Source: Adenanthera pavonina
Taxonomy: Eukaryota > Streptophyta > Magnoliopsida > Fabales > Fabaceae
NCBI GenBank assembly: GCA_026686845.1
Contig: JAIVEN010000014.1
Span: 13,750,001 to 13,814,000 of the forward strand
Direction: 5' to 3'
DNA: 64,000 nucleotides
Each line of letters begins with the position of its first letter. Positions within the stretch are counted from its first letter, which is position 1. Shown piece after piece: positions 33,985 to 46,802 of this stretch. The notes under the pieces are model-generated. The model worked only from the letters and a program-made list of their open reading frames with translations. It had not been told where the DNA came from and ran no database searches. Both the position numbers and the translations under genes were made by a program.

Positions 33985-35140
33985 AACCATCCCAAGAGAA
34001 CGAAAGGATTGAGTGCCAAGCGTCATCAAGATAACAGCATAAGGACAAACAATAAGCAAATAGGAAGCATAGAAGTGTATGTTTATAAAAAAAAAAACTT
34101 TAGATAGATCAGTTACGCATATGACGAGACTGGCAAACGGAGCACCTGAAAAAGAAAAATTCAACACAATCAAATATATTTATATCCTGTTTGGTTTGCT
34201 AGAATTGGCACACAAATGGAAGTGAAACTATAATCCACTATGTGACTTGTTTGGTGTGTCATAACTAGACTTTTGAGGAAGTCTACTTCCTTAAAAAAAG
34301 CCTGAATTGGCTTCCATTAATAGGCCCATTTCTTCTGTGGAAGTAAAATATGATAACCATTTTACCCATCACATTTATCATATTTCCCCATTCCATTGAA
34401 CACCTTTCGTCCTCTCTACCCTTTGACTTCAACTCCCCTTCGTCGTCAACCCACCCATCGACAACGACTATGACGACGTCCTCCATAGAAGGCAGTGGCA
34501 ATAGTGACTTTGGCTTTGATCTACTTGCCTAACGTTTCTACACTTCTCCTTCCTATCAAGGTTTGCGACGGTGACTTTAGCTTTGCAATCTCTTTGTCGG
34601 ATCTTGGTTTTCTCTCTTCAGACGATAGTTCTGGGTTTGATGGTTTGTTATGTTCGTCCATAGATCTTGCATAGCGATGGAGGTGGGTCATTGGCGATGG
34701 TGTTTGAGTGATTATGGTTTTAGATTTCTGATTGCTTAGTGTTTATGGGTTTTTGTGCAAAAGGTATATATTTTTTTACTATTGTTATTGGTGTGAAAAT
34801 CCAACAATGGTAGTTGACAGTGGTTAAAGGTGGCTATGACTTCTGGTGGGTGGAGGACAATGTGAAATTGTTCAGTTTCTGCAAAGAGATTTTTTTAAAT
34901 TTTAATTGAAGTGTATTTTAGTCTTTTGATATTATAAATGTAAATATTAAACAAAAATTATACACTTCTTCCATGATCATATTAAACGTAATTCTAAATT
35001 CTATTTTTACTTTCTTTAAAATCATTTTTGCAAAACCAAACCGGACATTAAAGTTGAGAATAAATATTTGATAATGAAATACATGATTGAGCGGGAAATT
35101 TTTCTTTGCAGAAATGATTGAAACAAACGCAGGATCTGAA
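33985..35140 (-). pseudogene. duplicated 5' fragment of the MEI1-like gene, broken
   Basis: 33985-34147 matches 4487-4650, covering the end of coding exon 1 (APFASLVICVTDLSK against APFAGLVICVTGLSK) plus the start of intron 1. The exon is cut at the Ala-Pro codons, where an unrelated segment of about 0.9 kb (34148-35040) replaces the rest of exon 1 and the 5' UTR. Similarity resumes at 35060-35140 with 4930-5040 (GCGGGAAATTTTTCTT shared). The 5' splice donor is lost: CTAAAG is followed by T-rich sequence instead of GTATG. No downstream exon is nearby. It is a non-functional partial duplicate. Confidence 0.8.
34148..35047. other. insert of unknown origin within the duplicated fragment
   Basis: Near its ends are CCTGTTTGGTTTGC (34186) and, in reverse complement, CCGGTTTGGTTTTGC (35033-35047), a possible pair of short terminal inverted repeats. 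No clear target duplication is seen. The interior includes a Ser/Thr-rich short frame (34350-34532) without a known domain. Confidence 0.35.
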
Positions 35141-35239
35141 GCCCAAACAATAACCACCCGCCAAAAAACTCAAAGAATTTAAAAAAAGAAAGCCAAGTGC
35201 GAATGTGTGAAATGACAATGCCTTTCATGTTTCCGAGCC

Positions 35240-36050
35240 AACAAGAGTGTCATTTCTGGTAATTTTGGATTTGGAGGGTGGTGTTAGTCATTTTACCTCC
35301 TGGTCCAAGCTTTTTTCTTTTTTTTTTTATATTTAGAGCTTATTTAGTTTCTAATATGTTAAAAATAAATTTTGATAGAATTAATTTTTTTAATATAATT
35401 ATGATAAAAATTAGTTTTGAACTAACGTATTTATATTTAAATAATTTTAATCAAAAGTACTTTTAATGCAATAATTTTTATTCCAACTTTTAATAAATAT
35501 TTTTTTTTCTAATATCTATTTAATAAATATATGTGTATATATATTTGTTTAAAAAAAGTTTAAAACTATTTTCTAATATTTTATTTTCTTTATTTTTATC
35601 GTTTTGATTTATAATTTTTCTTTAAATTGAACTTAAACTTTATCTCATAATTAATTTAATTTTTTTGAACTAAAATTTAATTTACATTCATTTAATTGGG
35701 AATAGTTTGTTTAATGAAATATTTTCTTATATGTCATAATACATGGAAATTAAAATTTTAAAGTGGCATTTTGGTCATTAGATAAAAGAAATTTTATGAA
35801 AATTTTATTTTCTTGGTTTTTCTATTTTTCTTATTTTTATTGATCAATTTTTATTTAACTTTATATTAATTGATCCACTTCATCTCTTTTACACCTAATT
35901 TCATTCAACCAAATAAGCCTTACAGACCACACATTCCTCACATGATTTTTGATCCTATTCACCATCTTCATCATCCTCTCTCCATCTCGTATTTAAATTA
36001 TTATTTGCTGAAATTGAAAATAAAAAAAGGCTTCAAACCCATTACAAGAG
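35240..36050. other. very AT-rich intergenic sequence
   Basis: Long A/T runs and no gene. Confidence 0.5.
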
Positions 36051-36060
36051 AAAGCATGGA

Positions 36061-36240
36061 ATGAAGCCATCTAAGTGTAGAAAGTGTTGCAAAGCATTCG
36101 CTATGAGAGGTGATTGGGGAACTCATAAAAAAATCCATGGCAAGTTGTGGTATTATTCTTGTGGCTCTGATTTTAAAAGGAATAGAGGAGTCAGTTTGGC
36201 AATAAAATGCAAGGCACAACTAATTTCCAACTCAATCCAA
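36061..36240 (+). pseudogene. WIP-type C2H2 zinc-finger fragment
   Basis: The frame contains CRKCCKAFAMRGDWGTHKKI followed by HGKLWYYSCGSDFKRNRG, matching part of the conserved finger block of WIP/TT1-type transcription factors (normally CGKAFAVRGDWRTHEKNCGK then LWYCSCGSDFKHKRSL). The family's N-terminal region and first fingers are absent upstream, and the sequence loses similarity after about residue 45. It is probably a dispersed gene fragment rather than a working gene. Confidence 0.7.
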
Positions 36241-36329
36241 CCAGTTAAAAAAAAATTAAAAAAAAAACTTATGATTCCTACAAATCAAACATACCTGAAT
36301 AGTGGAGACATTGGAAGAGGTTAGACTTT

Positions 36330-37200
36330 GGCCACAAAAAGAATAGAAAAGTCTGATCTATGAACTGGTGTAAATCTCGTTAGCAACGGAGAATCAAATC
36401 AAGAAGCTGAGTTCCACCTACTTTTGCCATTAACTCGCCTGAGCATTATAATGAGTTTCTAACGAGGTTTAATGAAATAGCTAAATACTAATAAAAATGC
36501 ATCAAATTCATTTCTATGTCAAACTTGTTTCAAACGGGCTCTCTGATCATGCCATTGGAGTCTTCATTTTGCTTTGGAGTTGATAGAATTTTGTCGGTTC
36601 TGAAGTTTTACACCCGTCAAACTGTACTATGTGAGAGTTGGCCATCTCATTTCGGTTTCACTCGTCAAACTGGTCTTGCCCGTATAGCAAGGAGCCACTC
36701 CCAACATATGTTCAACTTGAGAGGATTCACCTTGAGTTTTTTTAGGTGAAATTTTTTATTAGATTTTTAAATTTTAATTAAATAGTACTAATTTGACTCT
36801 CTTGAATCTTAAACTTCATGTCTTTATTTTTTTATTTTCTAATATCTTTTTCACACAAAATGTTAAAGACTTTTTTTTATTAAATTTTCATCATATATTT
36901 AGATATAAATCACATTTTCTCACGGTATTATTAATTTATTATCCCCATGTTTGAGTTTGACAGGATGAGCGGAAAAAAAAATATATATATATATATATAG
37001 CTTAAAATAAAAAGGGGCAACATGTTAATCGAAAAAAAGAAGGGAAGGGAACAACATAGCCAGAGAGCCTTTACGCGAGAGGCGTTCTCCTTTCCCTCCA
37101 TTTTCACGCGCACCAGGAAAAATTTGAAAAGGGCTTCGCTTCACCTCACCAAGCGTTCAACCCACTACGTCGTAGCACTCAACTGCATCCCTCGCGTAAG
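36330..37200. other. upstream region of the SNM1-like gene
   Basis: AT-rich with an (AT)n run at about 36980-37000. It presumably contains the promoter of the downstream gene. No separate gene is supported. Confidence 0.4.
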
Positions 37201-37210
37201 TCGCGACACG

Positions 37211-40200
37211 ATGAGCTCCGTCTTCAATTTGGATCGCAGTCAGAGGCAGTCTCAGCCGGATTCTACCCTCAAATCTCAGCTCGACTTTCCCATCTTCTCG
37301 CTTTTTGACGACGACATCGACGATTTTCAGATCCCTCTTACCCAGACAACAGTTTCGCACAACTCCTCTTGCTCACGAGGACCCCTCAATCCTTTCAATC
37401 TTAGTCATCCCCAACCCAAGAGACCCAAAAGCTATATTGCATCCAGCTCCGCTGGTAAGGAAAATGAGGTCCCTTTGCCCTTTCAAAATTCTGACTTTAA
37501 GGGAATTTCTTCGTCCTCTCAACACAAAGCCACTTACGAATCCAATGATGAATTCAGTTTCACTTGCGATACTCCTTTACTAGATAAAGGGGTGTTGAGG
37601 CCCGATGAAAGCTGTAGTTTGGATTTCATTCCGTCAACCATAGATTGCGGCCAAAACGAGGCCGGCTCTGAACCTGATGTTTGGGCAGAAGATTCAGTTT
37701 CCGATGACTGTGGGGTTTGTTCTCCAGAGCCCGATGACATGAAGAAATGGAAGAAGGAGGGTTACTTTCGCAATTCAATAGAATCTAGGTTGTTGGCATC
37801 TCGAATGCAAAGCTTCAACGATGGACATGGAAAATCTTACAATGCAAATGCGAGTAACAATTTTGAGGCTGCTTCGGAGCTCAATCTGTTGCTGAACTTT
37901 TGTTCTGAATTAGATGAAGTTGATGGCTCTGAGGCTGTGGCATTTCCTCATCAGGAGCGGGATGGTATACATGCTAATGGCGTTGGGGAACTGGTTCAAT
38001 GTCCTCTCTGTGGGACTGACATTTCTACCTTGACCGACGAACAGCGACATATTCATACCAATGATTGCATTGACAAAGAAGAAAGTAAATCTCAAGATGT
38101 AAGTTCTTTATTCTTTCGCTATGCATATCCTTTCTTCTTCATCATTCATCAAGGGTAATTGTGATTCAGAATTATGCTGGATTACATTGTCGCCGAATTA
38201 AGTTATTCGTCCGTTTAAATATCCGATAACAATTCACCTTGTAATCTTCTTACAATTTTGTGTGGTCTAGCATCGCTTTCAATTGATTGAGAAGTTTGTA
38301 AGCGTTTTATAGTTTTGCTATATATCTTCTCACGGGGGTCAAAGGCTTCCCATGAGCTAACTAAAAGTTATAATACTTTATTTGGCTGCATAGCCATGTG
38401 ATGAGGATCATTGCCACGGTTCTATGACAAAAAAGTAAAGAATTATCTAAATTATCACAAGCTAATGCTACAGTATCTCATGCAGATTACCCCACCGGAA
38501 GATGAGATGAGCCCTCAACTTGTGCCACAAGTTATCATTGTCTCTCCTGTTGTTGATTGGCTACGTAATATGGGTTTATCAAAATATGAAGATGTTTTCG
38601 TGAAGGAAGAAGTCGATTGGGACGCTTTGCAGTGGCTGACGGAAGAGGTAGGCTTATGTTTAGTATAATGATCTCGTAACATCAGTTTATAATCATCACT
38701 TATCTCACACTTGTTCCTCAAGTTTATGTGTATGTGTTTCAAAAGTTGGTTTTACTTTTGCTCTCTCAAAAATTACTATTCTAATGTTATACTATATTTA
38801 TAAATCTACCTGCTGTTGAGAAGTTGGAATGTCACTTGAGACTTCAGAGATCATACAAATTAAGACCAGTATCCTTAGAAACATAAAATTTGTCTTTTTC
38901 CTTCCACATTCCATGTAAAAGGTTCAATCTTTTGTTGACGAACTCCTTGGGACAAAAAATTTGCCAGTAGTTCCATAAGGAAAAAAAGAAGCCAGTAGTT
39001 GACTTAGAATGACATTCAGGAAGTACTCACCCACGATTTTGTGTTGGAAACCTAATAAAGAATCTGTTTGGTGATAAGAAATTGTTCACTTTGAGTTTTT
39101 GGTATCTAGTATTGAAAGAATGAAACACAACTTTTCCACTTTTTGTTAGTCAGTGTAATTACTTTTGTTGCTGTAGTATGTTTTATAACCTGATTATCTT
39201 TCTTTTTCTTCTGTATCTGAAGGATCTCTTAAACATGGGCATCACAGCACTTGGCCCCAGGAAAAAAATTGTGCATGCTCTGGGCGAACTTAGAAAAGGA
39301 AGTGCCTCTTCTGATGAAAAACCTGAGAAAGCCCTTGTTGATCCTAGAAGGATTAGAACCCAGAGAGTTAAATTGCAAAATGATCAATCTGAAAGAAAAG
39401 TTGATGAAATTAGTAAAGCAGCTGCAAACAAATTAATTACTGACTATTTTCCTGGCTCTGCTACCAATAGAAAGAAAGTTGCTACCACTCCTGGTGAACA
39501 TCATAGAATAAAAAACAACAGTTCGGATTCAGGTCATAATCAGAAGGCAAAAAAGCCATCAACAAATAGAAAGTCTCGTGATGTTCCCTCATGGTGTTGC
39601 ATACCAGGAACACCTTTCCGGGTGGTAAATACTATAAATAGCACTCTGAATGATAAGCATGGATTGGTTTTGTGTTACTGTCTATTCCCGTGATGCAAGC
39701 CATTAGGACTTCGGATATATGCTGACTGAAAAGGGAGCTTCAACTTATTTTTCTGTAGTTAAGTTCTGTTTTAGAAGTTTAATTGCCTGAAAATGGGGAG
39801 TTTTTCCTCTATGGCACATGGCAATGCAATTGCATTTCCCTTAAAGTAAATGCTCATTAACCGTTGGGCTGACAACTGAAACAAAAGTACTGAACATAAA
39901 TGTCAATCATATTGCATCTGTATGATTCTGCTACCTCCAGCTCTGAATTATCATCATTTTAGAGGAAGGAAAAAGGTGCTGTTGAATGCATACATCTGAA
40001 TCAATAAAAGAAAATCAAATGAAAAAAGAGAATATAGTGTGAATTCATCCATACCCATGATGAGTGTTTAAATCTGGAACTTCTGATTTCCCATTAAAAT
40101 GGTAAGCTTTTCCCTGTAACTTTATGATACGGTACTGAGTGCCTCACAACTACATTTGGATATTTGCAGGATGCTTTCAAATATCTCAGAAGAGATTGCT

Positions 40201-43200
40201 GTCATTGGTTTCTCACACACTTTCACTTGGACCGTAAGTTTGCTTCTGCTTGTTAGCATTCACTCTCACATGTCATCTATAAATATTCCATTGCAGATTA
40301 CCATTTCCATGTAATTTTGTCCATATGTTGGTTTCCGACAAAATTTGTTGATGGTTGCTTCATATCCAGAAATTGCCTCACTCTTTTTTTATAGCTAGTA
40401 GTTCTATTTTTTCTTTTTTGTAACAATGTATTTTAAACATAGATCTTAATCATATTCTGGAATTTCAGTTTTAAGTCTAAGATCTTTCTTTCCACTAGGG
40501 AAACAGATTTTCTAATTATATTTAACATAGATCTCCATCCAATAAGCTAGCACACTAAATTTGAAGGATCTAATAGTTGCTTTTGTATGTAATTCACATG
40601 GTGCTTGGCTTTGGCTAGAAACTTGTATTCATATTGGTGGAATAGATATTAATGAAGTGGTTACTGTGCCATGATGGACATTTATTTGTTAAGAACAAAG
40701 TATACGTAGTTTTTATGCTTCTCTGAAATCTGGAAGCACGCTTGTTTGATACTTTTATGTGAGCACTATGTTTATTCACAGCTTTTGTGTCTATTGGTGC
40801 CCATTCCCCCAGCGAGAAAAAAAATTATGGACGTTGGGATCACTTGTCGTTATAGTTGCATGTTCCTGATCTATAATTGCAGAAAAAGAATAAATAGGAA
40901 GTTTTTTTGGGTTGAGCTTCTAAGCTTCCCAAATACGTATAGTCAGTCTCATAAATGCATGAAAATAAAGTATCAAAGTTCTTGGCTGTCCATGTTATGC
41001 CCTGGCTGTCAATCCGCATTTATGTATGCAGATTATCAAGGTCTTACCAAGTCCTTCAATCATGGAAAGATCTATTGCTCCTCCGCCACAGCTAGACTTG
41101 TAAATATGAACATTGGGATCCCATTTGAGAAATTACATGTCTTACCTCTAAACGAAAACAATAACATAGCTGGTATTGATGTGACTTTCTTGGATGCCAA
41201 TCACTGTCCGGGTTCTGTAATCATACTCTTTCAACCTCCCAGTGGTAAGGTCTGGCCTGGATTGACTTCCTAGTGAACTTACTCATTGTTTACCTGCTGC
41301 CCCATTGTTATTTTTCGTTGACTTGAAAATCTTTGTGCCTTTAGGCTGTGCTTCATACAGGGGATTTTCGTTTTAGTCAAGAAATAGCAACCAATCCTTT
41401 ACTGCAGATGTGTCCTATTCATACTTTAATTCTTGATACAACTTACTGTAACCCACAGGTAATTCTATATCTGAATAGTGTAATCTTGTCTTTCAAATAA
41501 CTTGATTGATTATGGAATTAGACAGCATACTTCAGAGCTTCCTTACGTTTTGCCAAATTCAGCTGAATTTGGTTTGAGTGGGACCAGACAACTTTTCTTG
41601 AATCTTAATTGGAATCTTATTTATGAAATTAAATGTGTTCCTTAAATAAGACCAAGGTGCAACTGCCGGCATTCAATTTAGTTCTATGCCTTTTTTTCAT
41701 TTCCATTTAGTTTTTTCATATATTTGTTCTCTCTGTATGAAATACTTCTAATTGTTTTGTATCTCATGCTGTTCCATTCCAGTATGACTTTCCCAAGCAA
41801 GAGGCTGTAATACAATTTGTTATTGATGCCATTCAGGCGGAGACTTTTAATCCTCAGACTCTGTTTCTGATTGGTAGCTATACAATCGGTAGGGTTCACC
41901 TCTTGGCTTTCTCTATGAATATCAAAACCACTCATACTTTACATCAGTAATTTTTGCTATTTCATCGTTGTTTGACATTAGATGCTGTTTGGTAATTAAT
42001 TCTTGAATGTTGGTTTGTTTAGTAGTGATTATGTTATTTCCTAGTCCAATCACTATGAATGTTAAGACTAGTCATGCTTTTTGTTTGTTTTGTTTTCATA
42101 GGGAAAGAAAGGCTATTCTTAGAGGTTGCTCGGGCGCTTCGTAAAAGGGTATACGTGAATGCAGCAAAGTTGCGCCTTTTGAAATGTATGGGATTTGAGG
42201 AGGAAGTCATGCAGTGGTTTACTTCAAATGAGCATGAGAGCAACATTCATGTTGCCCCTATGTGGACGCTTGCTAGCTTCAAAAGACTGAAGCACATATC
42301 AAGTCAATATGTGGTGAGCGCTGCTTCCTGTTCTAGTGTACTCCTCTACATTTCTAGAATCCATATGTATGCATGTACTGCTCTGCGGTATAATTTTGAA
42401 CATATACACATACACTATGTCTGTTTATATGTTCATAATTAGATATCTTGGCTGCAAAGTGCAAGCAATCATGCAAGGTTGCCACTCAGCATAGTTTCTA
42501 TGAACTTATAGTCCAAAAGCTACTTTTCTCTTGAAGACTGAAATCACAGTTGTGGTTTAACTTTCAAACTTGTAATCATAAGATGAAGATTTGATCAGGG
42601 TCGGTTCAATCTAATAGTGGCTTTCTCTCCCACCGGTTGGACATTTGGCAAAGGTAGAAAGAAGTCTCCAGGGAGGAGGTGGCAGCAGGGTACCATTATA
42701 AGGTGATGCTTTTTTTCACAGCTTTAGTCTCCTTCATTACTATATTCTTTTTCTTTTTCTTATATACTGCTGTATTTAACTTTTAAAGTGAAAATTGCAT
42801 TTATTCACCTTAATTTTCGCCTCTAATTATCATGTTCTCTTTAACGAATTAATTAGTGGTTGAGCACTAGATCTAATTTGATGGGGGAACTAGAAAGTTT
42901 ATATGATCGAACAAAGAAAAAAATTGGAAGGTCATTGATGAATAGAAAGTGGGCAAAGGTGTAATAAAGAATAAATAAAGTATTTTAATATTTTACACGG
43001 TCAACAATTTCAAATCTAGATAACGGAGCAATGGGTTTAATCGATAATGTGATCAATTGCAATTATTTTTTAAATTAGGAGAGACATTACAATTTCGAAA
43101 AGGGGGTAGATAATTATAACTTGTCCAAAGTTAACATCACTGATATCTGTGGTTTCTCTCGATTTCTGGTCCAACAAGAAGAGTTTGAAAGTTCTGATCC

Positions 43201-43457
43201 TTACTCTCTAGACATCTCGTTAGTAAGTTTGTAGTTCGAATACAAGAGAACAAGTTGGTCGCTCAACTTTACTTGGTCTGACTTAAAAGGTGATTCTTTG
43301 TTGATTGATTAGGTATGAAGTGCCATATAGTGAGCATTGCAGCTTCACAGAACTGAGAGAGTTTGTCAAACTCACGTCTCCTGACACCATCATCCCGAGT
43401 GTGAATAATGATACGCCAGAATCTGCCAATGCGATGATTTCCCTCTTGTTATCATGA
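37211..43457 (+). CDS. SNM1/DCLRE1-type DNA cross-link repair nuclease with UBZ, SAM and MBL/beta-CASP regions
   Basis: Nuclear 5' exonuclease family that processes cross-linked DNA ends. Ten exons: 37211-38098, 38486-38647, 39223-39624, 40170-40233, 41032-41249, 41345-41458, 41783-41888, 42102-42313, 42599-42702 and 43313-43457. All introns are GT-AG and all phases agree, giving 804 residues. The acidic N-terminus (DDDIDDFQIPLTQTT) is followed by a UBZ4-like finger (Cys264, Cys267, His282, Cys286). A SAM domain spans exons 2-3 (VVDWLRNMGLSKYEDVF to DLLNMGITALGPRKKIV). The metallo-beta-lactamase motif is HFHLDH (His501, His503, Asp505, His506), followed by DANHCPGS and HTGDFRF. The beta-CASP part includes GSYTIGKERLF and ends YSEHCSFTELREF. 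Order and size resemble the plant SAM-containing SNM1 relative typified by Arabidopsis At2g45700. An in-frame ATG exists at 37022, but 37211 fits the family better. Confidence 0.92.
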
Positions 43458-43499
43458 TTCACTGGCAACATCGTACCCAGTGGAATTATGACATCTGCT

Positions 43500-43968
43500 A
43501 CTTATAAATCTTAAAATATCAAGGTTTGGTGATTGCTCCATACATCTTGCTGTAATTCATTAACGCCCACATAATTTATTACAATATATATATATATATA
43601 TAATTGTTATGGATCGTGAAGAGTTCTTAAAAATGGGGAATTTAAAACCCTGGAGAATGTGCTTCTCTTATGATGGTTGATAAATTGAGTGCATCTAATG
43701 CATTATTTGGAGATTAAAAAATGTTATATTATTAACTGTTTATAAATAGTATGGCTAAAATTTTATATTTTATACTAATAATAAACAGATGCCACCTATT
43801 ATTGGGACCAGATCCCTTATTAGAGGAAAATATACAGTGCGTTTACTGTGATAGACGCATTTTTCTTAAGTATATGATTAGTAAATTAATGTACTTCACG
43901 TGTTTATTGTTTTTTCTATTGTAATAACTTTAGAACCAAATTTGTCTTTTTCCAGAAATATTATTGAT
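43500..43968. other. 3' flank of the SNM1-like gene
   Basis: Probable 3' UTR and flank, with an (AT)n run at about 43585-43602. No gene. Confidence 0.5.
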
Positions 43969-43973
43969 GTTAG

Positions 43974-44241
43974 TGGCATAGAAACTCAAATAAGCAAATA
44001 AACTCAATGAGATAGAAAAAGCTTCTTTATTTTTGAATGATGCTAAATAGAAGGGGAAAGCCTCCTTTTATACTGGTTCTTAGAGGCATTTAAATGGACA
44101 AAGAAATTAATGGAATTGATAAAGGGAATTATGGAGGGGTAGGGGTTACATAGAATTGAAGAGGGGGTTATGAAATTGATGAAGGGAGTTACGGGGGATT
44201 ATGATAGGGGTTATGATCCGTTGGGGTTATGTTCCGTTTCA
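43974..44241 (-). repeat. 3' LTR of the gypsy element
   Basis: 268 bp, partner of 49184-49452. It carries internal subrepeats around TGGAATTGATGAAGGGA. Confidence 0.9.
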
Positions 44242-45443
44242 TTCTCCTCGGGTTGGACGGAACTCACCCTTGAGTCAAAGTTAGCATCATCATCCAGATT
44301 GGGTAACAAGTCAGCAACGTTGAAAGTGATAGAAACTCCATAAGCATCAGGCAATTCAACCTTATAAGCATTGTTATTGATCTTTTGTACAATCTTGAAA
44401 GGATCATTAGCTCTAGGAGACAACTTGACGTTGTGTTGTTTAAGAAAACGTTCTTTTCTTAGATGTATCCAAACCAAGTCTCCCACATTAAAGATCTGTT
44501 GCTTCCAATGCTTGTTTCGCTGTGTCTTGAGTTTAAAATTCTGCTTCTGGATTCTTTCATGAACTTGTTCATGTAACTTCTTGATTTCCTTAGCCCTTTG
44601 ATTTGCATCAGAATTATACTGCTCCTTATCAAGTGAAGGGGTCAAGTCTAGTGGACTAAGGGGACGAGTGCTGTAAACAACTTCAAACGGACACTTCCCA
44701 GTTGCTTGATTAACAGAATTATTGTAGGCAAATTCAACTTGAGTAAGAACAAGGTCCCATTGCTTCAAATTTTTCCCCACGAAACTTCGAAGAAGATTTC
44801 TCAAAACTCTGTTAATAGCTTCAGTTTGACCGTCCGTCTGTGGATGGCTAGCAATGCTAAATTGGAGCTTAGTCCCCATCTTTTTCCATAGCATTCTCCA
44901 AAAGTGGCTAAGAAACTTAATATCACGATCAGAGGTAATAGTTTTTGGAATTCCATGGAGACAAACAATCTGTTTGAAGTACAAATCTGCAACTTGCACC
45001 GCATCATTGGTCTTTTGGCATGGAATAAAATGAGTCATCTTTGAAAATCGATCCACAACAACCATGATAGAATCTTTTTGTCTCTGTGTTCGAGGTAAAT
45101 CAAGAACAAAATCCATGCTCACATCTTCCCACAGTGTTTCTGGAATCAGCAATGGCATGTATAATCCTGTATTTTGCCCCTTGGTCTTAGCCAAGTGACA
45201 TATTCGGCATCGTTGTATATGCCAGTTGACATATTGTTCAAGCTTTGGCCAACAGAAATTCTCTTTGACCAAATCAACTATCTTGTCTCTGCCATAATGA
45301 CCAGCTAATTCTCCATCGTGAGCTTCCCAAATTATCGCCTCCCTTAAAGAATCTTGAGGAATGCATAGGGTTTTATCTCGAAATATAAACCCATCATGTC
45401 GGTAATACCGGTGGAACAATTGATCGGCAGTAGCTTCCCACAC
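44211..45443 (-). pseudogene. gypsy pol, integrase region
   Basis: A 410-codon open segment. The HHCC zinc-binding part (HDGELAGHYGRDKIV to CRICHLAK) is followed by the DD35E core with Asp111, Asp172 and Glu208 all present (MDFVLDLP, TSDRDIKF, HPQTDGQTEAINR), then a C-terminal region with GDLVWIHLRKERF and FNVADL. It is separated from the RNase H region by a single TGA stop at 45444-45446. Its end lies just inside the 3' LTR. Confidence 0.9.
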
Positions 45444-45881
45444 TCAACAGAAATTAGGGTCATCCTGGTACAGCTCCTTGACAAGATCAAAATCAATAAC
45501 TTTGGCCTGCATTGTTGTTAGTAACACATGTCGATGACTAAGAGCATCAGCTACAGAGTTTAAAATTCCAGCCTTGTGCTTAATGAGGAAGGGATAAGAC
45601 TGCAAGATTTCACTCCAACGGGCATGTTTGCGGTTGATCTTTTGTTGAGAGTTCAAATACTTTAGAGCTTCATGATCTGAAAAAAGTATGAACTCTTTGT
45701 TCAAGAGATAGTGACTCCAATGTTGCAGAGCTCGAACAATGACATAGAATTCTTTGTCATAAGTAGAATAGTTGAGTTTGACATCATTGAGTTTCTCATT
45801 GAAAAAGGCAATAGGATGGCATTCCTGGCTTAAAACAGCACCAATTCCAGTGTTGGAGGCATCACAACTAACCTTGAACAC
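45444..45881 (-). pseudogene. gypsy pol, RNase H region
   Basis: 145-codon segment with SCDASNTGIGAVLSQE, YDKEFYVIVRALQHWSHYLL and FSDHEALKYL, the usual RNase H landmarks of Ty3/gypsy. The reading frame upstream is interrupted by a TAG near 45950. Confidence 0.9.
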
Positions 45882-46790
45882 CTGGTCAAAATTTGGAAGA
45901 GTTAGAACGAGAGCTCCAGTTAACCGCTTCTTTAGCTCTTCAAAACTCCTCTAAGCTTGCTCCGTCCACTGAAATTTGTCTCCCTTAGTACAATCTGTAA
46001 GGGGTGCAGCAATAGAACTAAAATTACGGATGAACCTCTTGTAGAAAGAAGCTAATCCGTGGAAACTTCAAACTTCCTGAAGAGATTTTGGGACTGGCCA
46101 ACTATTAATGGCTTCAATTTTACTCGGATCAACTTGAACATCTTTGGCAGTGATGATGTACCCCAAGAAAACCACTTCATTGGCGAGGAAGTTGCACTTC
46201 TTTAAATTGACAAAAAGTTTTTGGTCTCGCAGTGCTTGCGAGACTTGCCGTAAGTAATCGAAATGTTATTCCTGACTCTGGCTGTAAATAAGAATGTCGT
46301 CAAAGTAAATAACAACAAATTTGCTAATGAAGGGTCGTAATACCTGATTCATCAGGCGCATGAATGTGCTAGGGGCATTGGTCAGTCCAAAATGCATCAC
46401 ATTCCACTCATATAAGCCATCTCTTGTCTTGAAAGCGGTCTTTCATTCGTCTCCTGGCCGAATTCGAATTTGGTGATACCCATTACGAAGGTCAATCTTG
46501 GAAAAAATAGTGGCACCATGCAGCTGGTCTAACATGTCATTGAGCCGGGGTATCGGAAATCGATGCTTGATAGTAATTTTATTAACAACTCGGCAATCGA
46601 TGCACATTCTCCAACTCCCATCTTTCTTGGGTACTAGCAGAACAGGTACAGCACAAGGGCTAACACTTTCCTGAACCAACCCTTTCTTCAGTAGCTCTTC
46701 AACTTGTCGCTAGACTTCGGCACGTTCTTGAGGACTCATTCTATTAGTAGGCCTATTAGGAATGACTGCTCCTGAAACAAAATCAATGGC
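45882..46790 (-). pseudogene. gypsy pol, reverse transcriptase region, with stops
   Basis: Reads SPCAVPVLLVPKKDGSWRMC, IDCRVVNKITIKHRFPIPR, KIDLRNGYHQIRIRPGDE, then a stop, then the catalytic YFDDIL near 46300 and FLGYIITA. At least four stops lie between 45.95 and 46.73 kb, so no active polymerase is encoded. Confidence 0.88.
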
Positions 46791-46802
46791 GTGCTGTATG
46801 TT

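Noticed and set aside
34186..35047. A complete DNA transposon inside the MEI1 duplicate
   Set aside because: The short inverted ends are suggestive, but there is no convincing target duplication or internal domain, so it is listed only as an unknown insert.
37022..37210. Upstream in-frame ATG extending the SNM1-like protein by 63 residues
   Set aside because: The extension is basic low-complexity sequence without family resemblance. It is more likely 5' UTR, though transcript data could revive it.
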